Positions 1-13,210 of a stretch of 64,000 nucleotides of DNA are shown one piece after another. A program made the position numbers and the translations under genes. The notes under the pieces are model-generated. The model did not search any database. It was not told where the DNA came from and saw only the letters and a list, made by a program, of their open reading frames with translations. Source of the stretch: Carya illinoinensis (Eukaryota; Streptophyta; Magnoliopsida; Fagales; Juglandaceae); the NCBI RefSeq assembly GCF_018687715.1, contig NC_056765.1, forward strand, positions 25,038,394 to 25,102,393, given 5' to 3'. Within the stretch, counting starts at the first letter, position 1, and each line of letters starts with the position of its first letter.

Positions 1-363
1 AAAGGTACCCCAACAACACTACTAGAACATATTAGAAATTTGAAGTAAATGATATTGAGCTCTTATAAAACCAAGTCTATATTAAAATCTTTCAATCTGT
101 TTGCTACTTCACTTTTCTATACTGTAATATTTCAATATTTTTATTTAGTTATATAACGCGATAACATGTTACAAAGTTAAAAAAAGCACTTAGAAGATTA
201 AAAGATTGCAAAAGAGAAGTAAAAAAGTTGAGAGATTGCAATATAGATGTTGCTCTTCAAGAGTTTAATATCATTCACTTCAAATTTTCTTATGTGTTCT
301 TGTGAGTGTCCTTGTGGTGCCTTCTATAGAAAAATCTACGATAGTTTGTTGTGTCAACCAAAT

Positions 364-2012
364 TGTGACGCCCCCAAATCCCCACGCACGGATACAGGGA
401 AATCGAGACGTCCGGATGATGACATCACAGGTCACCACCCTAACGACGTGTGCTAAATGTGTGCAAAAGCAACAAATGTGCACGAAGGGACACGCAGCGA
501 ATAGCAAAGTCATATAATTAAGTACTAGAATTTTTCTTAATTTAACACAAAGCTGTTCAAAACATATATATTAAAATATTACAGGACACAAACATAATTT
601 TAAACTAAATACAAAGTATAAACTTCAGCACCCCGGCGGAGCCGCGTCCTCGGGCTCAGCCTCCTCCTCCTCATCATCGATCTCTGCACCAAAATCTACG
701 GAACCAAAATGGTGCTGTAGGTAAGTAAAATCCAAACACCACCAGATAAAAACATATAGAACTCAAAAAATATGCATAAAGTGATGCCAATACGCAAAAC
801 CCATAAAATCATATTTTTCCACACACGCCAAAAATCCCATTTGGCCTAAAAACAAACTCTTTCCAAATATCACGCCAAAAGTCACATTTGGCCCATATCC
901 ATCTCAAACCATTATCCAATTAATCCGTATGCACCATGACCTCCCCTAGGGGTCATCTGCACACCCTGGCTCCAGTGCCACACCGCAGATTACGACCACG
1001 CATGTGACACCTAACGAGCGATGCCCAGTTCCGCGCCCCACGCGTTGGTAGCCAAGTATCCTCTAGCCCTCGCCAGCAAAGGGCCACGGAGTCGGTGCGT
1101 AGAGCGATGCCCGGTTCCGAGCCCGGCGCGTTCGTAGCCAAGCATCCCCTAGCCCCCGCTCCCGTCGTCGCCCAGCGACAACTCAGGGGACGTCACTCAG
1201 TTTATTCCGCTCCTGAGTGACCAGAGGAGCTCCACCGAGATAATACCCCATCCTGGCTTGGGGTCGTGATACACACGCACCCGAAAATCAACTTACGCCA
1301 ATAAAACAAGCTTTTCTCAATTAAATAAAAATGCATGTGCATGCACCATGTAAATGCGATATTAATGCACAAAATAATCAACCATCCATAAATCAACAAA
1401 ACCAAGCACTCCGTCCACAACTTATCCGACCCCCGAACTCCTCGGATTCAGTTCAGAATCAGCCAACCAACAGATAAATATTTATTGAATGAGCAAAATA
1501 TATTTAAATATAAAAGTAGAGTTTGGAAAATACTTACAGTGCTATATGGTATTTTTTTGAAAGCTTGCGGCGTTGCAAACGGCGGAGAAAAAGCAACGTA
1601 ACAGTGTAATTTACACTCGCCGTGGGTTGTAAAATACCCACTTTTAAACGGGGACAAACCAAGGCTTGAGATTGATAGGGAATAGTTTAAGGATGATTAT
1701 GAAGCTATTGGAAGTGGTGGTTGGTCGTGGGTGGCGGCGAAAACGGTGGAGGGAGGCCGGAAATGGGTGGTTTAGGTTGGTAAGGAACCGGTGATGAAGT
1801 GGTGAAGAAGTGGTGGCCGGAGGTGGAGCGACGACGGCAGATCGGGATAAAATCCGTGGGGCTTCAAGGGCATTTTCCAGCCAAACGGCTGGCCAGATGG
1901 GGCTGAGGTTCGGTGGGGTGGTGCGCCGGAGGGAGGGGTTTCGACCGGTGGGGATGGTGTCGCCCACGGTGGCCGGACGACGATGGGTCGGGGCTGGGGG
2001 TACTTCTGGCGT

Positions 2013-2057
<45 letters not shown>

Positions 2058-2387
2058 GATCGGGAGAGGAAGAAAGAAGAGAAAGAAAAGAAAGAAAAAA
2101 AAAAGAAAAAGAAAAAGAAAGAAGAAAAAGAAAAGAGAAAAAGGGAAAAAGGAAAAAGGAAAGAAAAGAGATGTAGGAAGAAATGAGGTCCAATCCTCAC
2201 TCCGGACAATAAAACAAAACCGCCGAGAAAGAGATTAAAAACTGTAAAACAAATAAATAAATAAAACACAACATCCAACAAATAAAACTAAATTTAAAAC
2301 GTAATAATTTAAAATAAATAAACTAATATATTAATTAAAATAAAAACAATCATTCGGTGAAAATACACGCAAAAGCGGGTCATCACA
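364..2387 (+). mobile_element. Solo LTR-like insertion (TG...CA) inside the palindromic array
   Basis: The segment begins TGTGACGCCCC and ends GGGTCATCACA, giving TG...CA ends. It interrupts array sequence that other units carry unbroken. The flanks are CAAAT on the left (359-363) and TAAAT on the right (2388-2392), which fits a 5-bp target duplication with one mutation. There is no gag or pol inside, only GC-rich and purine-rich sequence, so a solo LTR of a Ty3/gypsy-like element is the simplest reading. Orientation is assigned from the TGTGACGCC start, which resembles known plant gypsy LTR starts. Confidence 0.55.
2017..2190 (+). repeat. (GA)n microsatellite and polypurine tract
   Basis: A GA dinucleotide run (about 2021-2055) grades into a long A/G-only stretch of GAAA and AAGG repeats up to about 2190. 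It lies within the solo LTR. Open frames across it are low-complexity artefacts. Confidence 0.9.
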
Positions 2388-4319
2388 TAAATTACATGCA
2401 CAACAAACACAACAAGTCCATAGTGAGTTGTGCCAACCAAGTCACATACACAACAAACATATAGTGAGTTGTTCCAACCAAATCACAAGTACAATAAACA
2501 CAACAAGATGGAGGTGGATAACCATTTAGTTTCCACCTTTGTTGTAATTGTTGTACATGTGATTTGGTTGCCAATAATGACACGAATTTATTGTACATGT
2601 GACTTTGTTGCCTACAACCTTATGGATCCCTTGAGTTCTCTCTATAAAAGGCACCTCAAGGACACTACAAGAACACACTAGAAATTTGAAACAAATGATA
2701 TTGAGCTCTTGAAGATTTAAGACTATATTGAAATTTTTCAATCCGTTTGCTACTTCTCTTTTCTATATTGCAATCTTTCAATATTCCTTTTTAGTTATAT
2801 AATACAATAATGTGTTATAAAATTAAGGAGAAATAGCAACAAATTAAAAGATTCCAGAAGAGAAGTAAAAAATTTGAGAGATTGCAATATAGACTTAGCT
2901 TTTCAATAGTTTAATATTATTCACTTCAAATTTTCTTATGTACTTTTGTGAGTGTTGTTGTGCTGCCTTTTATAGGAAACTCCATGATGATTTATTATGC
3001 CAACCAAATCACATGCATAACAAACATAACAAACTCACAGTGAGTTGTGCCAACCAAGTAATATGTACAACAAACACATGGTGAGTTGTGCCAATCAAAT
3101 AACGTATACAACAATCACAACAAGGTAGAGGTGAATGACCATTTAGTTTCCACATTTGTTGTGATTGTTATACATGTGATTTGGTTGCCAACAATTACAT
3201 GAATTTATTGTACATGCGACTTTGTTACCAATAACCCCATGGATCCCTTGAGTTCTCTCTTTAAAAGGCACTCCATGGACACTACAAGAATACACTAAAA
3301 ATTCGATATAAAAGATATTGAGCTCTTGAAAAGTTAAGTCTATATTGAAATCTTTCAATTCGTTTGCTACTTTTCTTTTCTATATTGCAATTTTTTATTT
3401 TCTTACTTAGTTTTACAATACAATAACGTGTTATAAAATTAAAGAGAAGTAGCAAAAAGATTGAAAGATTCTAAAAAGAAGTAAGAAAGTTGAGTGATTG
3501 CAATATAGATTTAGCTCTTTAAGATTATAATATCATTTACTTCATTTTTATTTTTATTTTTTTGTGTTCTTGTGAGTGTCCTTATAATACCTTTTATAGG
3601 AAACTCTAAGATGCTTTGTTGTACTAACCAAATCATATGTACAACATACATAACAAATTCATGGTGAGTTGTGCCAACCATGTAATATGCACAACAAGCT
3701 AATGGTGAGTTATGCCAACCAAGTCACTTGCACAACAAACTCATGGTGAGTTGTACCACCCGAATCACATGTATAACAAACAAAACAAATTGATGGTTGG
3801 TAATTAAGTCACATATACAACAAGCACAACAAAAATAGAAAGTAAATGGTTATCCACCAAATTCATGCATGCATTTGGCTATTATATGAGTTTGGTGGAT
3901 GACCATGTAGATTCTGCCTTGTTGTTTTTGTGGCACAACTATCTAAGGGTTTGTTGTACATATGACTTGGTTGACACAACTCACTATGGGTTTGTTATAT
4001 TTGTGATTTGGTTGACACAATAAACCACCATGAGTTTCCTATAAAAAGCACCACAAGGATACTCACAAGAATACACAAGACAAATTGAAGGGAATGATAT
4101 TGAGCTCTTAAAAAGCTAAGTCTATATTGTAATTCTCAATCTTCTTACTTCTTTTTTACAATCTTACAATTTTCTTGTTACTTCTCTTTAGTTTTACAAC
4201 ACGACATAATTTGTTGTAAAACTATGTCGTGTTGTAAAACAAAAGAGAAGTAGCAAGAAGATTAAAAGATTGCAATATAGAATAGAGAAGTAATAAGAAT
4301 ATTGAAATATTGCAATATA

Positions 4320-4500
4320 GAAAAGAGAAGTAACAAAACGTGTTATAGAACTAAAGAGAAGTAGTAAGAAGATTGAAAGATTGTAATATAGAAAAGAGAA
4401 ATAGCAAAACATATTGTAAAACTAAAGAGAAGTAGTAAGAAGATTGAAATTTTACAATATAGAAAAGAGAAGTAATAAGAAGATTGTAATATAAAAAAGA
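4320..4500 (+). repeat. Local tandem repeat, period about 70 bp
   Basis: Within one array unit, the block 'actaaagagaagtagtaaga' with the following 'ttgaaag...caatatagaaaagagaa' is repeated at least twice (about 4350 and 4421). This expands that unit relative to its neighbours. Confidence 0.6.
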
Positions 4501-5020
4501 GAAGCAGCAAAAGGATTGAAAGATTACAATATAGATTTAGCTCTTCGAGAGCTCAATATCATTCACTTCAAATTTCTTGTGTGTTCTTGTAAGAGTTCTT
4601 GGGGTGCCTTTTATAGAGAAAACTCAAGGGATTCATGGGGTTGTTAGAAACAAAGTCACATGCACAACAAATTCATGGAGTTGTTGGCAATTAAGTCACA
4701 TGTACAACAATTACAACAAATGTGGAAACTAAATGATCATCTATCTCCACCTTATTGTATTTGTTATATATGTGATTTGGTTGGCATAACTCATCTTAGG
4801 TTTGTTATGCATGTGATTTGGTTATCTTAACAAACCACCATGAAGTTTCCTATAAAATGTACTATAAAAACACTCACAAGAACACATAAGAAAAATTGAA
4901 GTGAATATTGAACTCCTAAAAAGTTAAGTCTATATTGTAATCTCTCAACCTTCTTACTTCTCTTTTGCAATCTTTCAATCTTGTTACTACTTCTCTTCAG
5001 TTTCACTTATTGGGATCCTT

Positions 5021-5345
5021 ATTGAGCTAAGCTTTTCCTATGTTTGGTTATTAAAGGGTAGGAAAGTGCAATTGGCTTGGACTTCTGATATAAGTGGTAA
5101 CTTACCATGTTGGCTAGTTATTGAGACTAATCTAAAGATTGGGTCGTGTTTGGATAGTGGATCACTCTACTATTATATATTATTATTATTATTTTTAATA
5201 TGCTTTACTATTATTTATATTATTATTATTTTTTCACTATCATTCACGTGTTATTCCGAGTCAGCAGTAGACTAATATTAGTGCATTGTTTTTTCTTAGT
5301 CCTCGTAAAGAGGCATCACTTCATTAGTTCTCACTTCTCATGGCG

Positions 5346-5384
<39 letters not shown>

Positions 5385-5739
5385 GGGTTGGTTGGTGAGA
5401 GACTTTCTCAACCTTTTGATTGTTCTATTTGTAGAAGACCTCCTGAAATGCTAATTACATAAACCATATAACAGAATATTCTTCGGCGCATATTCCAACT
5501 TTATTTCTCCCTAGAGACCAAGGCAGTTTATACTACTTGAAAAAGTAAACTAGTAGATACTTTTTTAAAAAGTAAAACTAGTAGATACTTTTTATTGTCA
5601 AAGCATCATTATACTGTTATAAATAAGGCTCACAGGCCTCTGCTTATAGAAATGGTTCCTTCTTAAACTAGAGCTAAACCTCAGCATAGGGAGGTTGCAA
5701 GTACAAATGCAGGAGCTTGTGCCTTTTTTGGTTTGAAAC
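5021..5739. other. Intergenic stretch and OTLD1 3' flank, with poly-G tract
   Basis: No gene is recognised between the array and the OTLD1 stop codon. The segment 5348-5383 is an uninterrupted run of 36 G. The part from about 5590 upward is probably the OTLD1 3' UTR. Confidence 0.6.
5591..5596 (-). terminator. Candidate poly(A) signal of OTLD1
   Basis: An AATAAA hexamer lies on the minus strand about 145 bp past the OTLD1 TGA stop. The spacing suits a plant 3' UTR, but plant poly(A) signals are loose, so this is tentative. Confidence 0.35.
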
Positions 5740-8700
5740 TCATTCTGTTGCTTTGCCCTTGCGTCTGCTGCTGCTGCTGGTTTCCAACAGGTAACAGACC
5801 ATAGAATCAACATCATCCCCAAATATGCTATAGGCTTCAATCACCTGCAAATAGCTAAACCCCATTGACAGAACCATCTGCATGCTGCTGCTGCTAAGCA
5901 CAGAATCCTGCAAACTGCGCTCTCTTGCACCTACCTTGGTCTCACTGCCTGATGAACCAGTTATTTACAGTTAGCAACCCAATGTTCACCATTTATTTTT
6001 ATTTTTATTTTTATTTAATCTACTCGAGTTATTAGTTTAGCAGGCAAATTGTGATCGGTAAAAAAAGGCAGCAGAAGTGATTATTTGCAACTACAAATTT
6101 TCAGTAACGAAGCCAAACTAATGTGTCAGAACCTTTTTCTTCTTTAGAGTGACTGATGTACTTACTAGCTCCAGAAGATGATGGTTCAGCACTAGAAGTA
6201 GATGATTCTCTTCGGCCAAGTTGCTGCTTGTATGAATCAACTGCAAGATACTCAGCTCGAGAAGCTTCCATCACCATGCGCTCAATTTCTTTCTCAGTGA
6301 GCTCAAGATCAGAGTAAAATCGACCCTCAGCTAGAAGTGCCTGTCAGCATAGAAGTTGGGAAGCAATCAAATTTTGTCGTTGGCATAATATCAAACATTC
6401 CTGTAGATCACACGACATCACAATCAAGGTACTAACATTATCAATCTGTTGATCTTGCTGAGCTCTGATGGCAGCCTTGACTTGATCCTTGTCAACATTT
6501 CTCTGCAGAGAAAACCACAAACATATTGCTATTTGTAAGCCAACTACATATTCAATGAAGCTGCAGCTGCTGATCCAACCTCTCATCCCCCACCAAGAAC
6601 GCCCAAATATCACAAACATAAATACACACACACACACAAACAAAAAAGAAAAAAAGAAGAAGAAGAAGAAGAAGAAAAGGAAAAAGAAGGAAAGTAACCT
6701 ACATGTTAAAATTACGTGACAAAGGAACAAGGTTATATGCAAACATATCTAGCCCCTTCCAAAACACTCATGAACACATTCAATTTGAACAAACACATGT
6801 ATTTAATCTGGTTTGTGAACGTGTGGTGCATTTCCTTCTTAGTTCCAGGTTAGCACATAAAATCTTGCGAATTCAACAAATAATAGGAAAAGAAACTTTG
6901 AATTCACTGAAGACAAATAATGCTTTACACACCCCATGAAGACAGCTGAATCCAAGTCCTGCGCCAATGGTCAAACGGCGAGGGTCAACAAGTGAGTTGT
7001 AATGATTCCCATGATGATAACTCAGCCGTATGGGTGGTGTGTCAGTGTTGTAGCTTCCATGAAATATGTTTATAGGCTCTGCATAGGTAAATTTGACTTA
7101 AAATATAGATAGAAAAATGCAAACGGTAGAAGTCTACCGAAAGAATGTGAATATCATTATTCACACTGAGCAAAGCTACACCTGTGCTGTAGGAATAGAT
7201 ATGGATGGGCCGGTTATACATTTCTGATAAGGCTTGAATCTCTACATTGTTTCCGTAGACCTGCGACCCAGGATAAAAAGAACATAAATTGTCATGTTCA
7301 CAATGGAAAAGAAAAGAGGACCCATAATGTGGAAGTCATGAATGTCCAAGTCAAACTTAGATTATGATGCAGCTGTGTTAAGAAAGAGCAAGTGACATGG
7401 GATATTCCAGTCATCATTCAGAATATATTCCAGTCATCCCATCCCAAAGCAACCATGCACTTATATTACTTGCTCATAAAAACAATAAATATGTATTACT
7501 CTCCGGAACAGAATGAGCCAACATTTAAATTGAAAGCTTTATTCTGCTGTGAAAAAAATTGGGAAATTGAATATTACTACTGCAAACCCAAAAATAAAAT
7601 GAATAAAAGAAATTGTTCTGATTTAAGGTGCACAAGAGGACCAAAAAAAAAGGTAGCAAGGAGTCCTTTCCAAAAGATAACGAATTTTGTTATACATACA
7701 GATTGAAGGAGTAAACAGAAACTTAAATAAAAATATTAGATACCTTATCTCTTCTCTTCCTCTTACAATAGGATGTAAAGCCTTCTGTTATAAACTGAGA
7801 GAAATGATCTCTTTCCCGCTCCTGAATCAAGTAAAAACAGGTATTTTATCATATATGCTTCAGATTCAATGTCTCTGATAACCCACAAACTCCAAATCCA
7901 CAATTAGTATAAACCTAAAAGTACCCCCAAGCTGAAAGCAAAATTACAAACTTCTGGCAAGCATGCATAGAAATACAGAAATTAAAGTAGAAAAGCTTTA
8001 TATATATATATAATTAAGAGTAGAAAGACGTAATTTTCAAACCAAAGATTACGAATCCCAGTGAAATACGAAAAACAAGTAAATTAGAAACAAAAAAAAA
8101 AGTGTTACATGTAGTAAACTGAAATTACCTATTTTGCAATGTGAAAAAAAAAAATGTTTATATTGTGCCTACCATTACCAATAGTCCAAATCCCCAATCC
8201 CTCCCCCCAACCCCACCAAAGAAAAAAGCATAAATCGAAGCTCCTGAAATAGGTATATAGTGCATATTTATTTTAACCGACCTATGAATCGTCTATTTCT
8301 TCCTGAGAAGCCAAAATTTGAGTTATATAGATGACGAAATTTTGAGAGTAATGTTCCTCAGTAGATGTACTGCAGCAAAGAGAATTGCTTTGTCCTTACT
8401 CTCTCTCCATTTACTTGCATCGAAAAAAAAAAGCACCTTGGCTCCTTGATTTCCAAATGAGAACAGGTCCCCAACTAGTCCAATGGGGGCCAATGTCCAT
8501 CATTTATAATGGCAGCTCTGTAGCATCCTTACCAAAGAAGAAGAGTAACGTGCAGTTCATGTAAATACATGTCACCATGAGCTCCTCATATAGTCATGCC
8601 TTTTCTTTTCTGATTTCCCATGAAATTTAATATTTACATCCTTCAGAACATTATATGTTAAATTATGGTATGATAACAGTAATGCCACAGTTGTAGTATT

Positions 8701-11086
8701 TTATCTGATCTGACATCTTTATTTTTTTGGTGCACCAGGCATAGTTTATCAGTCTCTTTCTCAATTCTCTTAGTTCTCTTTAACTCTGTAATATTTTCAA
8801 TTCTATTTTAATAGATCAATAGAAGGTTCGGTTTGGTAGTGAGATGAGAATTTTGAGTTTTACGATGAAATATATTATTATTGTTTTGGGATTTGAAAAA
8901 GTTAAGAAAAAGTTAAATTATTTATTATATTTTATATGGGGATTTGGGAAAATTGTAATGATGGGATGAGAATTTTGAGATTGAGATGAGAATTTCTTGA
9001 TGCCAAACCGAACCTAAAGACCAAAAAGGAACAATCTGAGTAAACAAGAACATATATGATAAAAACACCTAGCTAGAAAAAGCAAAAAGCATAATAAAGT
9101 CCTGAAAGCTAAAGCTGCAGGTACGTGTCTGTTAACATTCAAAGAAAAAGTGTTTTAAACAGCAAAATTTTTAGCTCCTCTGCAGCTTCTAACAATCCTA
9201 GAAACTTTAATCATTCCTCTCTCTCCATATTCACAATAAAAGACAGATCAGGATCATTCTTAATAGTACTTCACGGTGTTGATTGTCAAACTGGCCTTTC
9301 CAGCACAAGAAAAGGCCCATCACCCATTGGACAACTTCAAGGACTACATATGTAACACCCAAAAAATATGTAGCTCTAACTTAATGATGCATGGCCAACA
9401 AAAGGAGCAATACAATTCTATTTAATGTTGTCTTACAAGGCTATGACTGGTATTCTCCAGATAGATACAAATCATAATGCTTTCTTTCCTTATTCTTCCA
9501 AGATATTCCAAAATTCTTTCACTACTTATATGGTGACACTAAATAACTAGCAATGAGACTCAGATTGGTATCTCATATATTGACTACGTAGCTTTTATGC
9601 AACTAGCGAGTAATATTAGATCTTCAGTGGTGCATAAAGATCAGCAATAACAACATATAAACAAGACAAGCATCCCCATAAGAGTTTGCATCATCTTACC
9701 ATATAATCTATGCACATTTGTCTGGTCAAATCATATGTTTCAGAGTCCCCATAAACTTGATCTGCTACAGCACGAAAGAGACAATTCCCATCCTCCAGCA
9801 TTCTTTTGACTTCAAAGCCTTTAGCCCTTCTAATGTCAATTTCAAACTGACGTTCTCTTTCCTGACACAGATACAAATGGCAATTCAAATTCTGAATCTG
9901 ATGCTGAACCCTGCTGAGCTTCAAATCTAAAACTTGGAGGGGGGACACTAGAAAGGTCTCTGAGCAAAGTAGATTGATACAAATTGATAAAATGAAACAC
10001 ACAAGAAGTCTTGGTATAAAAATAGTCAGGAACCCAAACACCTAAAATTTAAAATAGAGCTCTATTCTCAAGACACCTAAAAGTTCATTAGTACAAAATA
10101 TTCGCACAATTTAGATTTTTTAATGATAAATAGCAACACATCCTGACCATCAAACTGATGTTGACTGAACCACAAAAGCGCAGAAAAAAATTTCTGCATT
10201 CATGGCCTATACGCACATACACACACGAGCAAAAAAAAACTAAGTTACATAGCTTATAATGACCATGAATAGTAGAACCAACAAAAGAATCCTCCGTTGA
10301 TTCAATTCGACTGGGGAAAACAACGATTAAGAAAAAACAGGAGAAAGACATACACTACTTGGTTATTTTGTAGGACTAACAAAACCAGCAACTTACCATG
10401 TCATCATAGGAAGAAACAAAGCAAGGATTTTGTTCATCAGCGCTATTATATCCCTCGCTTTCACCGTGAGACCTGGGCGAAGAAGGCCGTGAACCAGTCG
10501 GTGAAGTCCTTGTTGAAACAACAGGCCAAGCAACTGCTCTTCGGGATGATCCAATCCGTACAGAACTTGAATTTCCTGAGACACATCTTCTAGAATTTGA
10601 GTTTCCAGCTGAAAGTTTTGGAGGTGGGACAGGGGGAGGAGGAGGCTGCGAAATCCCACTACCTGCCCCAGCAGAATTAACACTTGAACCCTCAGTATCA
10701 ACCGTAAGCCTCTCAGAAATTCTCAACCCAGCCATTCCTTTCAACAACTCTCCCTGACCCACAATTTCATCATTACCACCAACTTTCTCACTATCCTTAA
10801 TTTCATCACTCGAACTCTCATTCTTCACGTCATGAAAGCTTTCCATCAAAAGATCATCACCTCTTGCTGCCTTGCTGTCGCTACTCCCACACAACTCCAA
10901 AAGCTCATCCACAACCACTTGTTCCTGCACCTCCTCAAGTTCCTCATCTTTAAAAGCTGAAAGAACCTGAGGAGTAGTAACCTGCGGCTCCACCCGAGCC
11001 GAAGAAGATCCAGGCAAGGAAGAATTACGGCTTGGGTTGGAAGAAGAACCACCTGCAGATCCTCGCGGAACCAAAATTCGAGTCAT
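5740..11086 (-). CDS. OTLD1: OTU domain-containing deubiquitinase, OTLD1-like (534 aa, 8 coding exons)
   Basis: Coding exons are 10397-11086, 9700-9861, 7744-7821, 7182-7260, 6933-7078, 6437-6502, 6166-6340 and 5740-5948. All introns are GT-AG and all phases join, giving 1605 nt. Residues 1-230 are Ser/Gly/acidic-rich and probably disordered. The OTU cysteine-protease domain starts near 231. The catalytic motif LEDGNCLFRAV puts Asp at 254 and Cys at 257, and the catalytic His is in GNHYNSLVD at 362. A helical region (386-465) follows, then a UBA-like segment (about 488-522, motif MVLSMGFSYLQ). Layout and length fit plant OTLD1 (Arabidopsis, about 505 aa), a nuclear histone deubiquitinase that works with the KDM1C demethylase; that role is family knowledge. 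The start is the first ATG of the long exon-1 frame. No damage is seen. Introns hold a MITE (8824-9015) and a GAA-rich microsatellite. Paralogous OTU proteins are the alternative. Confidence 0.93.
8824..9015. mobile_element. MITE in OTLD1 intron 2
   Basis: A 192-bp A/T-rich element has perfect 13-bp terminal inverted repeats, AGGTTCGGTTTGG and CCAAACCGAACCT. The interior carries 'gatgagaattttgag' sequence near both ends. A relative sits at 15977-16198. It has no coding capacity. A target duplication is not clear here. Confidence 0.75.
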
Positions 11087-11098
11087 TTTTATATCTTT

Positions 11099-11768
11099 CT
11101 GAACTCAAAACCTAGCCCCAGTCTCCCTTCCAAGCCTCGAACTTAGAGATCCAAAACCATATTAATCGGTTTGTCACGCGTCCTTGCCTTGGGTACAGTC
11201 ACGCCAATTCCCTGGCTGAATGCTTTCTTCCAGCCCAGTGCCGTGTGCTCCTCGCGAAACGATCTCTGCATTCCCCTGACAATTCTCATGAGACCCAGAC
11301 CTCGAACTTTAAACAACAAAACCCTCTAAGTAGTCGAGTTTACCCGGAAAATCCGAAAAGCCAACCTTCTCAAAGCTGAAGCTGCAATCAACCCGATACA
11401 TTCCCAAGAAAATCAAGTACTAAATTAAAGAACTTTTACCAACCAAATCCCTAAGTTCCAATTAAAAACGATTCAGTAGATTAGACTAGCAAACTAGTGT
11501 ACCTAATTCCACTACAACACTTTCGTCAGGTGAGTTCTCGATTATATTACAAAAATAAACAACAGAGACACAAAAATTAAACATCAGCATCTAAGGCAAA
11601 CCCAGCACAACTAAGGCAAATCAAATTCCAAAAGCTACCATAACCATCAAACCAAGAAGATGATCAAAGATCAAAATAAACCAAAGGAAAGGCACCGAAA
11701 GTCGAACAAAATGTGAACACGATCGCGGAAAACCTAGAGTTGACTCGGGCCGGTTTAGGGCAACTCAC
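11099..11768 (-). other. Probable 5' UTR intron of OTLD1
   Basis: On the minus strand a strong donor (CCAG|GTGAGT, just after the purine-rich GAGAGAG leader) and an acceptor (TTTGAGTTCAG) 13 bases upstream of the OTLD1 ATG would bound a 670-bp leader intron. This is inferred from splice consensus alone; transcript data are absent. Confidence 0.45.
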
Positions 11769-12224
11769 CTGGAGAGAGAAAGAGGGAAAGAGGAAACGAA
11801 TACTCAAACGAACAAGAAAGCGTTGGGGGGTGCGATCTGCAAGTGCTAGGAATTTTATTAGGGTTTATTTTTATTTTCGACAATAATTTCTCTTATAAAG
11901 CACCGAAAAAGAGGGGAGAAACTTAAGGACGAAGGAGAGTATTTGCCAGAGAGCGAGAGACAGAGAGAGATTGAGAGGGGCTGCGGCCGCTGCGTTGCCT
12001 TTTAAAGGAAAGTGAGAAGGAGTGTGATTGGATGGGGGCGTGCGTGTCAACCACTCACTGCCCCTAGAGAAGAAGATTCTCTTTTCATGTAGACCGAATT
12101 CGTTTTTTTTTTTTTTTTTTTTTTGATAATAGACCGAATTCGTTTTTACCACCCCTTTCTTGGGGACGAAGATTCTCTTTTCTTCGAGTAACAAAAAGAT
12201 AAACGCTCTTTAGGCTACGTTTTG
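11769..12224 (-). promoter_or_regulatory. OTLD1 upstream leader and promoter region
   Basis: This stretch contains the GA-rich leader near 11770-11800 and further GAGA-type tracts (11944-11975). It also has a GCGGCCGC-containing segment and a 22-bp T run (12099-12124). A 'tagaccgaattcgttttt' motif is repeated on both sides of the T run. No TATA box can be assigned with confidence. Confidence 0.35.
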
Positions 12225-13210
12225 GATGTTAATGTCGCCTTAGATAATTCGTAAATAATAATAATAATAATAATAAAATAATAAAGGGTAATGAAAAATA
12301 ATGAATAATTTATAAATAATAATAAAATATTTTTAAATTATTTTAAATCTATCGCTAACCAAATATAATTAATTAGACGTTGTATTCAAGTTTTTATTGA
12401 TTGGGACATTATTGAATTATACAAATGAAATGAAATGAGATGAGAAATTTATAAATAATAGTAAAATAAATTATAAAAAATAATAAAATAGTATTAGTGA
12501 AGATGTTTTATGGGATTTTAGAAAATGGAAGAAAAAAAAATTAAATAAAAATATTATAAAACTAAAATATTGTTAGAATATAATTTTTTTAATATAATTT
12601 TTATTTTAATATTTGAAAATGTTCAATTTTTTTTTTATTTTTATATTTTAAGTTTGGAAAAGTTACAATGATTAGGTAATAATTAGATAAAAAGTTAAAA
12701 AAATTAAAAAATTTAAAATTGAAAAGTATATGTGTTTGAATAATATTGAGATGAGATGAATTGATCAGATCATTTGTGAAACCAAACGAGACATGTTCAG
12801 GAATTTAAATATTTTAAGATATTATTAAATTATTTTATTACTATTCACAAACTATTTTACTACTATTATAAGATATTCTTAATCAAACGAGCCCTTACTT
12901 ACACCCAAGATATTCTTCAAAGATTTTTCAACTTATATTATTGTTTAGAAACTCTTTTAAAGGGTAGTGATGGTGGCTAAATCATTACCAGCGATTAAAA
13001 CCCACAGATACCAAATACCAAATTATATATTCTCATATAATAATTACAATTTTATTAAATTTTATATAAAATATAATAAATAATTTAATTTTTTTAAATT
13101 TTAAAATAAAATTAATATTAAGAAATTATATTATAATAATATTTTATTTAATTTTTAATAAAATATCTCATCTCATTTCATTTAAACTGTGTAACCAAAC
13201 AAGACTTAAG
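12225..13210. mobile_element. Cluster of overlapping A/T-rich MITE copies
   Basis: Several segments end in 'aaccaaacgag' or 'aaccaaacaagact' or start with 'ggctacgttttgga'. All share 'aaatataataaataattt', 'atctcatctcatttcat' and their complements. They look like one or more related, partly nested MITE copies. A (TAA)n microsatellite lies at about 12250-12277. There are no genes. Confidence 0.5.

Larger units (their letters stand above)
1..5020. repeat. Array of alternating inverted (palindromic) ~620-bp units
   Basis: The same two blocks recur in alternating orientation. The first is a TATAAAA-type box followed by GGCACC/AGCACC and a 'ttgagctctt...gtctatattg' stretch. It is seen forward at about 2641, 3262, 4037 and 4852, and reversed at about 318, 2963, 3588 and 4604. 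The second is a spacer of repeated 'gttgtgccaaccaa(g/a)tcacatgcacaacaaac' type. The array starts before the window and fades near 5020. Forward-to-reverse spacing is about 330 bp and reverse-to-forward about 290 bp. No coding potential is visible. It could be a tandemly amplified foldback element or the terminal region of an unknown transposon. Divergence between units is considerable, so the array is old. Confidence 0.65.

Noticed and set aside
1772..2281. Long frames on both strands over the purine-rich region
   Set aside because: They are low-complexity translations of GA and GAAA repeats inside the solo LTR.
1..5020. CRISPR-like regular repeat array
   Set aside because: Units are about 620 bp, inverted and diverged, in a eukaryotic genome; the spacing and structure are wrong.
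10297..10593. Plus-strand 98-aa frame
   Set aside because: It overlaps OTLD1 exon 1 and intron 1 antisense and has no recognised domain.
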